Of a DNA stretch of 64,000 nt, positions 16,617-25,660 are shown piece after piece. The stretch spans positions 248,001 through 312,000 of the forward strand of contig NZ_JAASQJ010000001.1 of assembly GCF_011762185.1 (NCBI RefSeq), read 5' to 3'. Below the pieces are notes generated by a model. That model saw nothing but the letters and a program-made list of their open reading frames with translations, did not search any database and was not told the DNA's origin. This stretch comes from Dyadobacter arcticus (GTDB lineage Bacteria; Bacteroidota; Bacteroidia; Cytophagales; Spirosomataceae). A program made the position numbers and the translations under genes. Position 1 is the first letter of the stretch; every line of letters starts with the position of its first letter.

Positions 16617-17492
16617 TCAAACCGGAATTACGTCCACTTCTACTTTCAATGTATGTTTTCCATAACTGAATATAATGCCTTTTAAAGGCGGCACATCACT
16701 ATAATCCCTTCCCCAAGCGGTAACAATGTGCCTCTCACCCGGAATGATGTTATTGGTAGGATCAAAATCGCACCAGCCATAATCCGGAATGAAAACCGAA
16801 ATCCAGGCATGCGAAGCATCTGAGCCTTGCAACTTCGGTCTTCCGGGCGGCGGAAGTGTTTCAAGATAACCACTTACATACCGTGCTGCAAAACCATAAC
16901 TCCTGACACATGCAATGGCAAGGTGTGAAAAATCCTGACAAACGCCCTTTCTGGCATGTAGTACCTCCTTAATTGGCGTATTCACAGTTGTAAAATCAGG
17001 TACAAAGTCGAATTCCTTATAAATTTTCCTGCAAAGGGCCTGCACACATTCATAAAGCGGCCTGTTATCCTGAAAACAATCCTGGGCATAGTTGATAATC
17101 TCCAGGTCCCATTTCACCGAAGGACTGGGAAGCAGATATTCCAGCAATGCGATTTTTAGCGTGCGGTCATTCCGCTGCCTTTGGCGAACCTCAGCGCACG
17201 TAATATCGGAAGGCATAAACAGTGAGCCGGTACTTTCACTGACCCTTTCCACCATACCTTTTGTAAGTACAGTAAGATCCTTGTGCGGAGAATGCAATGA
17301 AAAGTAATGTGTGGTATTTCCGTAAAAGTCGGTCCTTTTGATTATTTGGGACGGCTCAGGGGTTATTTCAATGCTGAAATCTTTGCAGAACTGATTATTC
17401 AGCGTTCTCGGCGTAAGGCAAAGCAGGCTGTGGTAGTTATTGACCGCCTGGGCATACTTATACTCCGTTTTATGGATCAGCTTATATCTCAT
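16617..17492 (-). CDS. Transglutaminase-like protein of the amidoligase cluster
   Basis: The 291-residue protein has an N-terminal beta-sandwich domain followed by a bacterial transglutaminase/protease-like domain. The catalytic triad is intact: Cys185 in GVCQDFSHLA, His229 in ASHAWISVF and Asp244 in WCDFDPTNN. Such proteins may cleave or form amide bonds rather than cross-link proteins. It overlaps the ATP-grasp/alpha-E gene upstream by 11 bases, so it is the last gene of a coupled three-gene run. The family is seen in other bacteria next to COG2307, COG2308 and DUF2126 proteins. The substrate is unknown. There is no signal peptide. Confidence 0.85.
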   Translation of the reverse strand: MRYKLIHKTEYKYAQAVNNYHSLLCLTPRTLNNQFCKDFSIEITPEPSQIIKRTDFYGNTTHYFSLHSPHKDLTVLTKGMVERVSESTGSLFMPSDITCAEVRQRQRNDRTLKIALLEYLLPSPSVKWDLEIINYAQDCFQDNRPLYECVQALCRKIYKEFDFVPDFTTVNTPIKEVLHARKGVCQDFSHLAIACVRSYGFAARYVSGYLETLPPPGRPKLQGSDASHAWISVFIPDYGWCDFDPTNNIIPGERHIVTAWGRDYSDVPPLKGIIFSYGKHTLKVEVDVIPV

Positions 17493-20040
17493 TGGTGTCG
17501 TAATCCACAGGTTCGAAAAAGGAGTGTTGCATTAACGTGTGGCTGAAATACATGTTGGTCAACGTCGTAGATACCGAGCTGATCAGTTTTGAAACCTCTG
17601 ATAACAATTCAAAAAGCTCCTCCCTCTCTGATTCAAAATTGCTCTTACTGAGATCCGCAATGTTGGCCAGTTTTATCAGTGTAGACGCTTTTAGAACATA
17701 TTTTTCGGCCTCATTCAACCTTTCGCCTCTTGTGGTCGAGGGTAACTGGCTGAGATTCTTTCTCAATTCGTCCAGCATATAGGCCAGCGAGTAAGGAAGG
17801 TTTTTTTCTAATAGCACCATATCCAGCATGGCTTCTACACTTAAATGAGACTTGTAGACCTGCCTGTAATTAACCAGCAAATGATGATTGATCAATGTGG
17901 CTTCGATCAGCTCGTTTTCAATAGCAAGCGTATTTCGTACACCAAAGTTGGATTGTATCACGCTAATCCTTGACAGTATCCTTTCGATGAGCTTGCCGGT
18001 TTCCAACAAAAGGAAACTATTGTCCCGTGGCATGCTTTCAGCGATGACTCCCAGGAAAGTAAACATATTGTTAAACAGCCCGTCAAGCGTCTTCTGAATG
18101 TTATTACTATTCATACTCGACGCATTCCGGATTTCGTGAAAACCGTTATCGATTAGATCCACAATCCGCCAGATTTCAAGGTCCCATTGATTTCGCACCG
18201 CGCCTACTGCATTTAAAAAAGCGCCAATGTTTGCAGATACCGACCCGGGTCTGGTAGTATTGGAAATCATATCAATAATCTCTTTGTAGGGATCTAGAAA
18301 TTTATCTTCTTCCTCATCCAAAAAACCAGGATAAGTCGCTGACAGATGGGTTAATGATTGCAATAAAACCTTAATGTGTTCCTGCTTGGCAGACCCGCCA
18401 AAATTCCGGTCCAGATTGAGAACATTGATGGTTATGTTCATGAACTTGATGATTGCCATCGTTCTCTCGCAATAACGACCCACCCAGAAAAGATTTTCAG
18501 CGCTCCGGCTCGGCAGCGACACGTGCTTGTTAACCGTCGCAGGTGTGGACAGGATGATCTTTTCCTGAATTTCCTCCGTTTTATTTGAAACGATCCAGGT
18601 ATCCTTTGAAAACCCACCATATTGGTTCGAAATCACAAAACGGTCCTTAACCGCTGAACTGCGGGTCAAACCTCCCTGCATAACATGGTAACCATTTTCA
18701 TCCGCTACCATAAAAGCCCGCAATACGGCATATCGCGGCTCAATATTTCCGTCGATCAATGATGGAGTTGTTGAAAGGCTCACTTCCTGTTGCGCAATGA
18801 ATTCATGCGGGGAGAGCGAAATCATCCGTTTTACCTCCTCTTTTTGCTCAAGACTGAGCTGCCTTCCATATATGGACCTGAACCTGGTTTTCCGGTTCGC
18901 CTTTTTAATGATTAGTTCATCCAGGTTAGCGAGCACATAACGAAGCTCTTTTGCATGCCCGCACCACCATGTAGCGACAGACGGCATAATGAGCTTTTCA
19001 TTTAAGAAATACTGACATATGTTTTCCATAAATGCCAAAAACGCATGATTTTCCAATACGCTTGTACCTGGTGCATTAAGTACCTGCACATTGCCTAATC
19101 GGATTGCCTGTAATAATCCAGGAACGCCCAGGCGGGATTCCTCACGAAGTTCAAGCGGATCACACCAGTCGTCATCGATACGGCGGATGATCACATCGAC
19201 CTTTTGTAAACCATCAATGGATTTTAGCCAGACACAGCCATTTCGAACGAGCAAATCATCACCCTGGGCTAATGTATAACCGAGATAGGATGCCAAATAG
19301 GCGTGTTCAAAGTAAGCTTCATTGTTTGGGCCAGGCGTCAGATAAACAATGTTTGGGGCATCTTTACTTTTATCCGAAAGCCTAAGAACGGTATTTTGAA
19401 GACTATTAAAATAGGGGGCCAGTTTACTTACATACATTCCCTGGGCCAGTTCCGGAAGCAGCTTGCTCATCACCACCCGGTTTTCGAGTGTATAACCTGA
19501 GCCCGAAGGCGCTTGTGTGCGGTTGTCTACAATCCACATTTGCCCGTCTGGCCCGCGGGCCATATCTGCGGCAAACAATGTCAGCTGCTGGCTCGCAGGC
19601 AGCCTGATATCAATGCATGGCCTGAAAAACCCGGTGTTATCAAAAACCAATTCTGCGGGAATAATGCCATCCCTCACCAGATCCCGTGGCCCATACAAGT
19701 CTTTTAACATCAGATCCAAAAGGACAGCTCGTTGCTGAAGACCTTTTGTGATCTCATTCCATTCTTTTTGTTCAATCAAAAAAGGAATGGGATCCAGCTG
19801 CCAGGGACGATTTAAACCGTCAGCGGTACCATACACATTATAGGTAACCCCATTTTCACGAAGCTTTCCAATGATTTCCTGATTTCTGCTGTTGAGTTCT
19901 CTAATGCCCAATTTTTCAAGGGTAGAGAAAAGCGCCTTCCAGTGAGGCTTTACAACTCCTTTCGAATCCAGAACCTCGTCATAAGAATTCAGTCCACTGG
20001 TATATGACTCTAAAAGATTCACGGAAGCCTCGGTAAGCAT
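17482..20040 (-). CDS. Fused circularly permuted ATP-grasp and alpha-E domain protein
   Basis: The 852-residue protein fuses two parts usually encoded separately. Residues 1 to about 480 match the circularly permuted ATP-grasp type 2 family (COG2308), with GLNRPWQLDPIPFLI, RGPDGQMWIVDNRTQAPSG, SRLGVPGLLQAIRLGNVQVLNAPG and WWCGHAKELRYVLANL. From about residue 505 comes an alpha-E domain (COG2307), opening with SRSAENLFWVGRYCERTMAI and otherwise helical. ATP-grasp enzymes activate a carboxylate with ATP and join it to an amine; alpha-E is a helical partner of unknown role. The gene sits between DUF2126 and transglutaminase genes, which suggests one pathway making an amide or peptide product. 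Confidence 0.86.
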   Translation of the reverse strand: MLTEASVNLLESYTSGLNSYDEVLDSKGVVKPHWKALFSTLEKLGIRELNSRNQEIIGKLRENGVTYNVYGTADGLNRPWQLDPIPFLIEQKEWNEITKGLQQRAVLLDLMLKDLYGPRDLVRDGIIPAELVFDNTGFFRPCIDIRLPASQQLTLFAADMARGPDGQMWIVDNRTQAPSGSGYTLENRVVMSKLLPELAQGMYVSKLAPYFNSLQNTVLRLSDKSKDAPNIVYLTPGPNNEAYFEHAYLASYLGYTLAQGDDLLVRNGCVWLKSIDGLQKVDVIIRRIDDDWCDPLELREESRLGVPGLLQAIRLGNVQVLNAPGTSVLENHAFLAFMENICQYFLNEKLIMPSVATWWCGHAKELRYVLANLDELIIKKANRKTRFRSIYGRQLSLEQKEEVKRMISLSPHEFIAQQEVSLSTTPSLIDGNIEPRYAVLRAFMVADENGYHVMQGGLTRSSAVKDRFVISNQYGGFSKDTWIVSNKTEEIQEKIILSTPATVNKHVSLPSRSAENLFWVGRYCERTMAIIKFMNITINVLNLDRNFGGSAKQEHIKVLLQSLTHLSATYPGFLDEEEDKFLDPYKEIIDMISNTTRPGSVSANIGAFLNAVGAVRNQWDLEIWRIVDLIDNGFHEIRNASSMNSNNIQKTLDGLFNNMFTFLGVIAESMPRDNSFLLLETGKLIERILSRISVIQSNFGVRNTLAIENELIEATLINHHLLVNYRQVYKSHLSVEAMLDMVLLEKNLPYSLAYMLDELRKNLSQLPSTTRGERLNEAEKYVLKASTLIKLANIADLSKSNFESEREELFELLSEVSKLISSVSTTLTNMYFSHTLMQHSFFEPVDYDTNEI

Positions 20041-20068
20041 GTTTCAATCAGTAGGGTTTGCTGAAAAT

Positions 20069-23000
20069 CTATTTTGATTTCCAGTATTTGCGTAAATCCA
20101 GCGTATTGGGGTACTCAGGATTAATTAGTTCAATAGGCGTATCAGCCCTCATTTCCTTCTTGGTTTCCGCAATAAATCTTGACACACTACCGGTTGTATT
20201 CTCCATAATCGGCACTTCCTGTCTAGAAGAAGGCGTGTGGCCAAAACCCTGGAATAAGCTGATTTTGCGCGATTCCGCCTCAAAACTATTCACCGGATAA
20301 GTATCAAAACTGCGACCGCCCGGATGCGACACGAAGTAGGTACATCCTCCCAATATACGGTTATTCCAGGTATCGACAATGTCAAAAACGAGTGGTGCGT
20401 CCGCTCCGATTGTAGGGTGTAGTGCAGACGGCGGATTCCATGCTTTATAACGAATTCCCGAAACATATTCCCCTTTGATACCGGAACTACGGAGTGGAAC
20501 GCGGCATCCATTGCAAACAAGAATGTGCCTACCCTCTATAAACCCGCTAATTTTCACCTGCAACCTTTCCAAAGATGAATCAACAAAACGGGCTGTACCT
20601 GAATTGGACAATTCCTCCCCCAAAACGTGCCATGGCTCGATCCCAAGCCTCAAATCCAGTTGAATGTTATCTACCTTAATTCCTCCGTAATGTGGAAAAC
20701 GGAATTCGAAGAATGGGTCAAACCAGCTAATGTCAAACTGGTATCCTGCATCTTTCAGGTCATTGACCACATCTACCATATCCAGATAAGCAAAATGGGG
20801 CAGCAGGAAACGGTCGTGTAATTCGGTCCCCCAGCGAATGAGCTTATGCTTGTAAGGTTCTTTCCAGAACTTTGCAATCAAAGCGCGCACCAGCAATGTC
20901 TGGACCAAATTCATATGCTTGTGAGGCGGCATATCAAATGCGCGAAATTCGAGTATCCCTAGCCTTCCGGTTGAAGAATCGGGAGAATACAACTTATCCA
21001 TGCAAAATTCCGAACGGTGGGTATTGCCGGTAATATCTACCAGCAAATTCCTGAAAATCCGGTCGACCATCCAGAATGGTACTTCCTCGTTATCTGGAAT
21101 CTGGTCAAAAGCGATTTCAACTTCATACAAGCGTTCATCCCTGCCTTCATCGATCCTTGGCGCCTGGCTGGTCGGGCCAATAAACGGACCTGCAAAAAGG
21201 TAGCTTAATGCGGGATGATGCTGCCAGTAAGTCAGCAGGCTTCTCAGCAAATCGGGCCGGCGCAGGATAGGACTGTCCGCAGGCTTTGCGCCTCCAATGG
21301 TAACGTGGTTACCTCCTCCGGTCCCGGTATGACGCCCATCCACCATAAATTTATCAGTACCCAAACGAGAAAAAAATGCTTCTTCGTAAAGTGCGCTGAT
21401 ATTATCCACCAGCTCCTGCCAGTTTTTTGCAGGGTGAATGTTCACTTCAATGACGCCCGGATCAGGCGTGACAATCAATTTCTGGACGCGGTGATCGGAA
21501 GGTGCAGGATAACCTTCTATCCGCACAGGCATTTTCAGTTTTTCGGCGGTAGCCTCAATAGAAGCCATCAAATCCAGGTAATGCTCCAGATAATCGGTCG
21601 GAGGAAGGAAAATGTAAATGATACCATCGCGTTCCTCCAAGCAAATGGCAGTTTTGATGATAGGCAGGTCAAACAGCAATGCCTTTTCATACTCTTTTTT
21701 CTTTTTCGCTTTCGCTCCCTCTTCCTCCTCTTCTTCCGGTTCTGCATTAAAAGGCAATTCGTAAGCGGGCGCCACCGATCCGTAGCGGGTTTGGACAGTT
21801 GATTTGTAATCTCCAAGTGCAGGTAAGTCTTCAAACGGGCTCCGGTCAATCGGCCGCTCGCGCCTTTCCTTTGCAATTTCAGGAAGGGCGGTCAACGGAA
21901 GCCTGTAACCAATAGCAGAATTTCCAGGGATCAGAAAACAGTTATTTCGGCGAAACTGCCACTCCGAACTCGCCCAATAGCCTCCATCTTCGTCCCATTT
22001 GATCGGTACTATGAATCCCGCAGGATTATTCAGCCCTTTTTCAAGCAATTTGGCCAATGTCCTTCTTTCAACAGAATCTTTGAGGTTAACCTTCAAAGGA
22101 TCCACATTAACCGGAATTTTCCCCTCTTCCATTGCCCAATAAATCGGGTCTTCATAGGCAGGGGTAATGTTGTTGGTGTCAATACCCAGGTATTTGGTTA
22201 GCTCGGTGGTAAAGAGCTCGACGTCGTGAAATGTATATTTCGTTTGCCCTTCTTTGGTGATCAAATCATCATTACGCCACATAGGCTGTCCATCATTTCT
22301 CCAATACAAAGCATATTGCCAGCGCGGGAATGGTTCACCAGGATACCATTTACCCTGACCGAAATGCAGCAGGCCACCGTACGCAAACCTTTTTTTCAGC
22401 CTCAGCGCAAGATCATAAGCCAACTGTCTTTTCAGTGGCCCGTCTGCGGCGGTGTTCCATTCCGGAGATTCGAAGTCATCTATGGAAATAAAAGTAGGTT
22501 CGCCGCCCATTGTCAGCCGTACGTCACCTTCCTGCAAGTCTTTTTCAACATCATGACCTACCTTCATCACCGCAGCCCATTGCTCCTCGGTATATGGTTT
22601 GGTCACCCGTGGGTCTTCGTGAATCCTGAAAACCTTATTATCGAATTCAAATGTTACCTCGCTTACATCCGCAGCGCCCGAAACTGGCGCGGCACTCGCA
22701 TAATCTGGCGTACAGCAAAGTGGGATATGCCCTTCACTTGCAAATAACCCAGACGTAGCATCTAGACCAATCCATCCCGCACCCGGCACGTAAGCTTCCG
22801 CCCAGGCATGAAGGTCAGTAAAATCCTCTTCCGGTCCCGAGGGGCCGTCCAGGGATTTAATATCCGACGTTAGCTGCACCAGATATCCGGAGACAAAGCG
22901 GGCGGCAATTCCCAAATGCCTCAACACCTGCACAAACATCCAGGCAGAGTCGCGGCAGGAGCCGCTTTTAATGGATAATGTGTGCTCACAAGTCTGTACA

Positions 23001-23497
23001 CCCACTTCCATACGAATGTTGTAGCCGATGGAATTGAAAATCCGCTGGTTCAGATGTACCAGAAAGTCTACGATTTTAATGCCATTTTCAGGTCTATTTT
23101 CGGCAATCCATTGCATGAGCTGCGGCCCCGATTCTCTTGGTTCCAGATAGGGCGTAAGTTCTTTTTTTAGTCCATCCTCATAATAGAATGGAAATTTCTC
23201 GGCGTAGTCTTCGACAAAAAAATCAAAAGGGTTAATTACCTGCAACTTGGCGATCACCTCTACCTCAATGCTTAATTCGGTCGTTTTTTCAGGAAACACG
23301 ACCCTCGCCTGATAGTTACCGAAGGGATCCTGCTGCCAGTTAATGAAATGATTTTCGGGTGTAATTTTTAATGAATAACCTTCGATCGGCGTCCTGGAAT
23401 GTGGAGCAGGCCGAAGGCGAAAAATATGCGGTGAAAGTGAAACACTCCGGTCGTACTTATATTTTGTTTTATGTGAAATAGCAACTTTTATAGCCAT
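20069..23497 (-). CDS. Large transglutaminase plus DUF2126 protein
   Basis: At 1142 residues this is the largest protein of the window. Residues 1 to about 270 form a transglutaminase with an intact triad: Cys181 in KSGSCRDSAW, His230 in TDLHAWAEAY and Asp246 in WIGLDATSG. The rest, about 300 to 1130, matches DUF2126 (COG4196), with EGDVRLTMGGEPTFISIDD, FHFGQGKWYPGEPFPRWQ-like stretch (LLHFGQGKWYPGEPFPRWQ), MVDGRHTGTGGGNHVTIGGA, and RLGILEFRAFDMPPHKHMN. A lysine and glutamate-rich insert lies near residues 590-605. It starts the three-gene cluster and has 28 bases to the next gene. The reaction has not been established; a peptide or amide-modifying role is inferred from the partners. Confidence 0.85.
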   Translation of the reverse strand: MAIKVAISHKTKYKYDRSVSLSPHIFRLRPAPHSRTPIEGYSLKITPENHFINWQQDPFGNYQARVVFPEKTTELSIEVEVIAKLQVINPFDFFVEDYAEKFPFYYEDGLKKELTPYLEPRESGPQLMQWIAENRPENGIKIVDFLVHLNQRIFNSIGYNIRMEVGVQTCEHTLSIKSGSCRDSAWMFVQVLRHLGIAARFVSGYLVQLTSDIKSLDGPSGPEEDFTDLHAWAEAYVPGAGWIGLDATSGLFASEGHIPLCCTPDYASAAPVSGAADVSEVTFEFDNKVFRIHEDPRVTKPYTEEQWAAVMKVGHDVEKDLQEGDVRLTMGGEPTFISIDDFESPEWNTAADGPLKRQLAYDLALRLKKRFAYGGLLHFGQGKWYPGEPFPRWQYALYWRNDGQPMWRNDDLITKEGQTKYTFHDVELFTTELTKYLGIDTNNITPAYEDPIYWAMEEGKIPVNVDPLKVNLKDSVERRTLAKLLEKGLNNPAGFIVPIKWDEDGGYWASSEWQFRRNNCFLIPGNSAIGYRLPLTALPEIAKERRERPIDRSPFEDLPALGDYKSTVQTRYGSVAPAYELPFNAEPEEEEEEGAKAKKKKEYEKALLFDLPIIKTAICLEERDGIIYIFLPPTDYLEHYLDLMASIEATAEKLKMPVRIEGYPAPSDHRVQKLIVTPDPGVIEVNIHPAKNWQELVDNISALYEEAFFSRLGTDKFMVDGRHTGTGGGNHVTIGGAKPADSPILRRPDLLRSLLTYWQHHPALSYLFAGPFIGPTSQAPRIDEGRDERLYEVEIAFDQIPDNEEVPFWMVDRIFRNLLVDITGNTHRSEFCMDKLYSPDSSTGRLGILEFRAFDMPPHKHMNLVQTLLVRALIAKFWKEPYKHKLIRWGTELHDRFLLPHFAYLDMVDVVNDLKDAGYQFDISWFDPFFEFRFPHYGGIKVDNIQLDLRLGIEPWHVLGEELSNSGTARFVDSSLERLQVKISGFIEGRHILVCNGCRVPLRSSGIKGEYVSGIRYKAWNPPSALHPTIGADAPLVFDIVDTWNNRILGGCTYFVSHPGGRSFDTYPVNSFEAESRKISLFQGFGHTPSSRQEVPIMENTTGSVSRFIAETKKEMRADTPIELINPEYPNTLDLRKYWKSK

Positions 23498-23636
23498 AAT
23501 AGGAGTATTACAATAAACTTGGATAGTTTGATGGAAAAGAAAATCCTGTTCCCAAAAAAAGGGATATTACTTAATTATTCTTTAAAAGTTACGTAATTCG
23601 CCAAAATCCTTACAATACTATATCTATTAATCTGTA

Positions 23637-24440
23637 ATGAAAATTGCAATCATCGGTTGTGGCAATATGGGAATGGCCTTCGCCAGGGCGTTCCTGAAAT
23701 TTGACCTTGTTAAAAAAGAAGACTTTTTATTGGTTGAAAAAAGCACCGACCGTATGGAAAGTCTCACCAACTTTCAGCCAGGCGTATTGACTGGTATTAT
23801 CGGACCTCAAATTGGTGAATACGATCTGATCATTCTGTCCGTAAAGCCGCAGGATTTCTTATCTGTCTCTGAAGCATTGAAAGCTGTTATAAAACCTACC
23901 CAGGTTGTATTGTCGATCATGGCCGGAATTACAATTGAGATTATTCAAAATGCATTGAACCACAATTCGGTGATCCGGGCCATGCCCAATACGCCCGCTA
24001 TGCTAGGAATGGGCATCACTGCTTATTCTGCATCTCCCGAGGTGGATATGAATCAATTACGGAAAATCGAAAACTTGATTAATGCCACCGGACGCTCGGT
24101 GTTTTTGGAAGATGAAGATAAATTGAATGCGGTTACGGCCCTGAGCGGCAGCGGGCCTGCCTATTTCTTTTATGTTGTAAAGGCAATGATTGAGGCTGGG
24201 AAGCAAATGGGTTTTGAAGAATCGGTTGCTGCTTTGCTGGTGAAGCAGACCATGCTGGGATCTTATCATTTAATCAATACAGCTGACAAATCATTGGACG
24301 AATTGATCAATGCAGTCGCTTCGAAAGGAGGAACAACGGAAGCGGCATTGAGGCGATTTGAAGCCGGGCATTTGGATGATACATTAAAGGAAGGTATTCT
24401 CGCAGCACAAGTAAGGTCGACTGAATTATCAAAAGGTTAG
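23637..24440 (+). CDS. proC: Pyrroline-5-carboxylate reductase
   Basis: ProC reduces 1-pyrroline-5-carboxylate to proline with NAD(P)H, the last step of proline synthesis; the enzyme also acts on the six-membered ring analogue in some bacteria. The 267-residue protein has the Rossmann motif AIIGCGNMGMAFARAF, the stretch SIMAGITIEIIQNAL and PNTPAMLGMGITAY, and the C-terminal signature LSGSGPAYFFYVVKAMIEAG with TVASKGGTTEAAL-like sequence (AVASKGGTTEAALRRFE). It is followed after three bases by a 2-oxoadipate dioxygenase gene, so the two are probably co-expressed. No -7 box is obvious upstream. Confidence 0.95.
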   Translation: MKIAIIGCGNMGMAFARAFLKFDLVKKEDFLLVEKSTDRMESLTNFQPGVLTGIIGPQIGEYDLIILSVKPQDFLSVSEALKAVIKPTQVVLSIMAGITIEIIQNALNHNSVIRAMPNTPAMLGMGITAYSASPEVDMNQLRKIENLINATGRSVFLEDEDKLNAVTALSGSGPAYFFYVVKAMIEAGKQMGFEESVAALLVKQTMLGSYHLINTADKSLDELINAVASKGGTTEAALRRFEAGHLDDTLKEGILAAQVRSTELSKG

Positions 24441-24443
24441 AAC

Positions 24444-25355
24444 ATGAACACTTCATCAGATAAATTGGCAACGCTCGACATTGTTTTGAATGGATTAATG
24501 CGCCGCTACAAACAGCGGGTTCCGGATGTCAGCATTATTCTTGATTCGATGGTGCGTGAAGGAATCGTTGCAAATGCGGATCATATTGAAAATGATCACA
24601 TTGCATTCCGTACCATGGGTGTTCCGCAATTGGGGGTGCAGTCTTTTGAAAAAATATTTCAGTACTACGGCTACGAAAAGCGCGATCATTATTTTTTCGA
24701 AGGTAAAAAGCTGGATGCCTGGTGGTATAGCCCTCCGCGGGAGACTGATCCCCGGATTTTCGTAAGCGAGTTGCGTGTAGGAGATCTTTCAGGAGAAAGC
24801 CAGCAAATCATCAGGAGCTATACCGATGAAGTAGCAACTGATCCGGTAGATTCTCTGGATTTAGACAATGGATTGGAAGTAGATGCATTTCTGCATCGGC
24901 CGCTTTGGCGCACTCCCTCAGTTTCAGATTATCAAACTTTGCTCAAAGAAAGCGAATATGCCGCCTGGGTGATCTACAACCGATATTATCTCAACCATTT
25001 CACCATCAGTGTCCACAACTTGCCGGAAGGATACAATACTGTGGCGCAATTCAATGACTTTTTGGAGAAAAATGGCATTAAGCTGAATACTTCGGGAGGG
25101 AAAATAAAAATTAGTCCGGATGGAGGCCTGTTGCAAAGTGCCACGGTAGCAGAAATGATCAATGCTGAATTTGCAAATGGAGAACATTTAAAAATCTCCG
25201 GCTCCTATGTTGAATTCGCGGAACGGAAAGTTTTACCAGAATTTAAAGACTTATCTGTCGAGGAAATTAAAAGAAAACACCGCAGGGATGGTTTCGAAGC
25301 CGCTAATGCTGACAAGATTTTTGAAAGTACTTACACGACGCAGACTTCGAGGTGA
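24444..25355 (+). CDS. DUF1338 protein, probable 2-oxoadipate dioxygenase/decarboxylase
   Basis: DUF1338 (HglS, YdcJ) proteins are Fe(II) enzymes that turn 2-oxoadipate into D-2-hydroxyglutarate in lysine breakdown. This 303-residue member is of the short class; the studied Pseudomonas enzyme is longer. Likely metal ligands are His52 in NDHIAFRTMG, His185 or His191 in LNHFTISVHNLPEG, and Glu257 in GSYVEFAERKV, the pattern of the family. The motif PPRETDPRIFVSELRVGDLS is also typical. It starts three bases after proC. Since ProC may also reduce the pipecolate precursor, the pair could serve lysine catabolism as well; this is an inference. Confidence 0.82.
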   Translation: MNTSSDKLATLDIVLNGLMRRYKQRVPDVSIILDSMVREGIVANADHIENDHIAFRTMGVPQLGVQSFEKIFQYYGYEKRDHYFFEGKKLDAWWYSPPRETDPRIFVSELRVGDLSGESQQIIRSYTDEVATDPVDSLDLDNGLEVDAFLHRPLWRTPSVSDYQTLLKESEYAAWVIYNRYYLNHFTISVHNLPEGYNTVAQFNDFLEKNGIKLNTSGGKIKISPDGGLLQSATVAEMINAEFANGEHLKISGSYVEFAERKVLPEFKDLSVEEIKRKHRRDGFEAANADKIFESTYTTQTSR

Positions 25356-25357
25356 TT

Positions 25358-25660
25358 TCAGGATATAAGTTCCGATTGTTCGAATAGTACATCTGGATCG
25401 AAATCCAGTGGAGCATCTATAAGCGCTCCATTGTAATCTTCCATTTTGGTGATATTTTCCCAGTATATGGTTTTGCCATCTGTTTTGGCGTTGACAAAGG
25501 TATCGGGTTGCAGTATTTTGTAAAACAGACTTTCTTTTTTCCCGAAATATTCCCCAAGAAATTCTCCCAAATCAATCACTCTTACCTTATCATCGCTCCA
25601 TAGGATGCTGATAATGAAAGGGTCAATCGATAGTATCTCTTTAATTCTGGGATTCATCAT
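25358..25660 (-). CDS. Small DUF2442-like protein
   Basis: This 100-residue protein has the look of DUF2442, a small domain often encoded in toxin-antitoxin-like pairs: FIISILWSDDKVRVIDLGEFLGEYF, then KILQPDTFVNAKTDGKTIYWENI and the typical end LDFDPDVLFEQSELIS. Its start overlaps the end of the 66-codon gene upstream by 20 bases, so the two are probably co-expressed. It ends two bases from the stop codon of the DUF1338 gene on the other strand. A second ATG one codon later is equally possible. No function is known for the family in this context. Confidence 0.75.
   Translation of the reverse strand: MMNPRIKEILSIDPFIISILWSDDKVRVIDLGEFLGEYFGKKESLFYKILQPDTFVNAKTDGKTIYWENITKMEDYNGALIDAPLDFDPDVLFEQSELIS

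Noticed and set aside
21215..21802. A 195-codon open frame on the plus strand opposite the DUF2126 gene
   Set aside because: It lies wholly within the strongly supported 1142-codon gene on the minus strand, has no family resemblance and has an arginine and phenylalanine-rich composition typical of antisense frames.
22226..22747. A 173-codon plus-strand open frame inside the DUF2126 gene
   Set aside because: No recognisable domain, and it fully overlaps the opposite-strand gene, which has clear motifs through this stretch.
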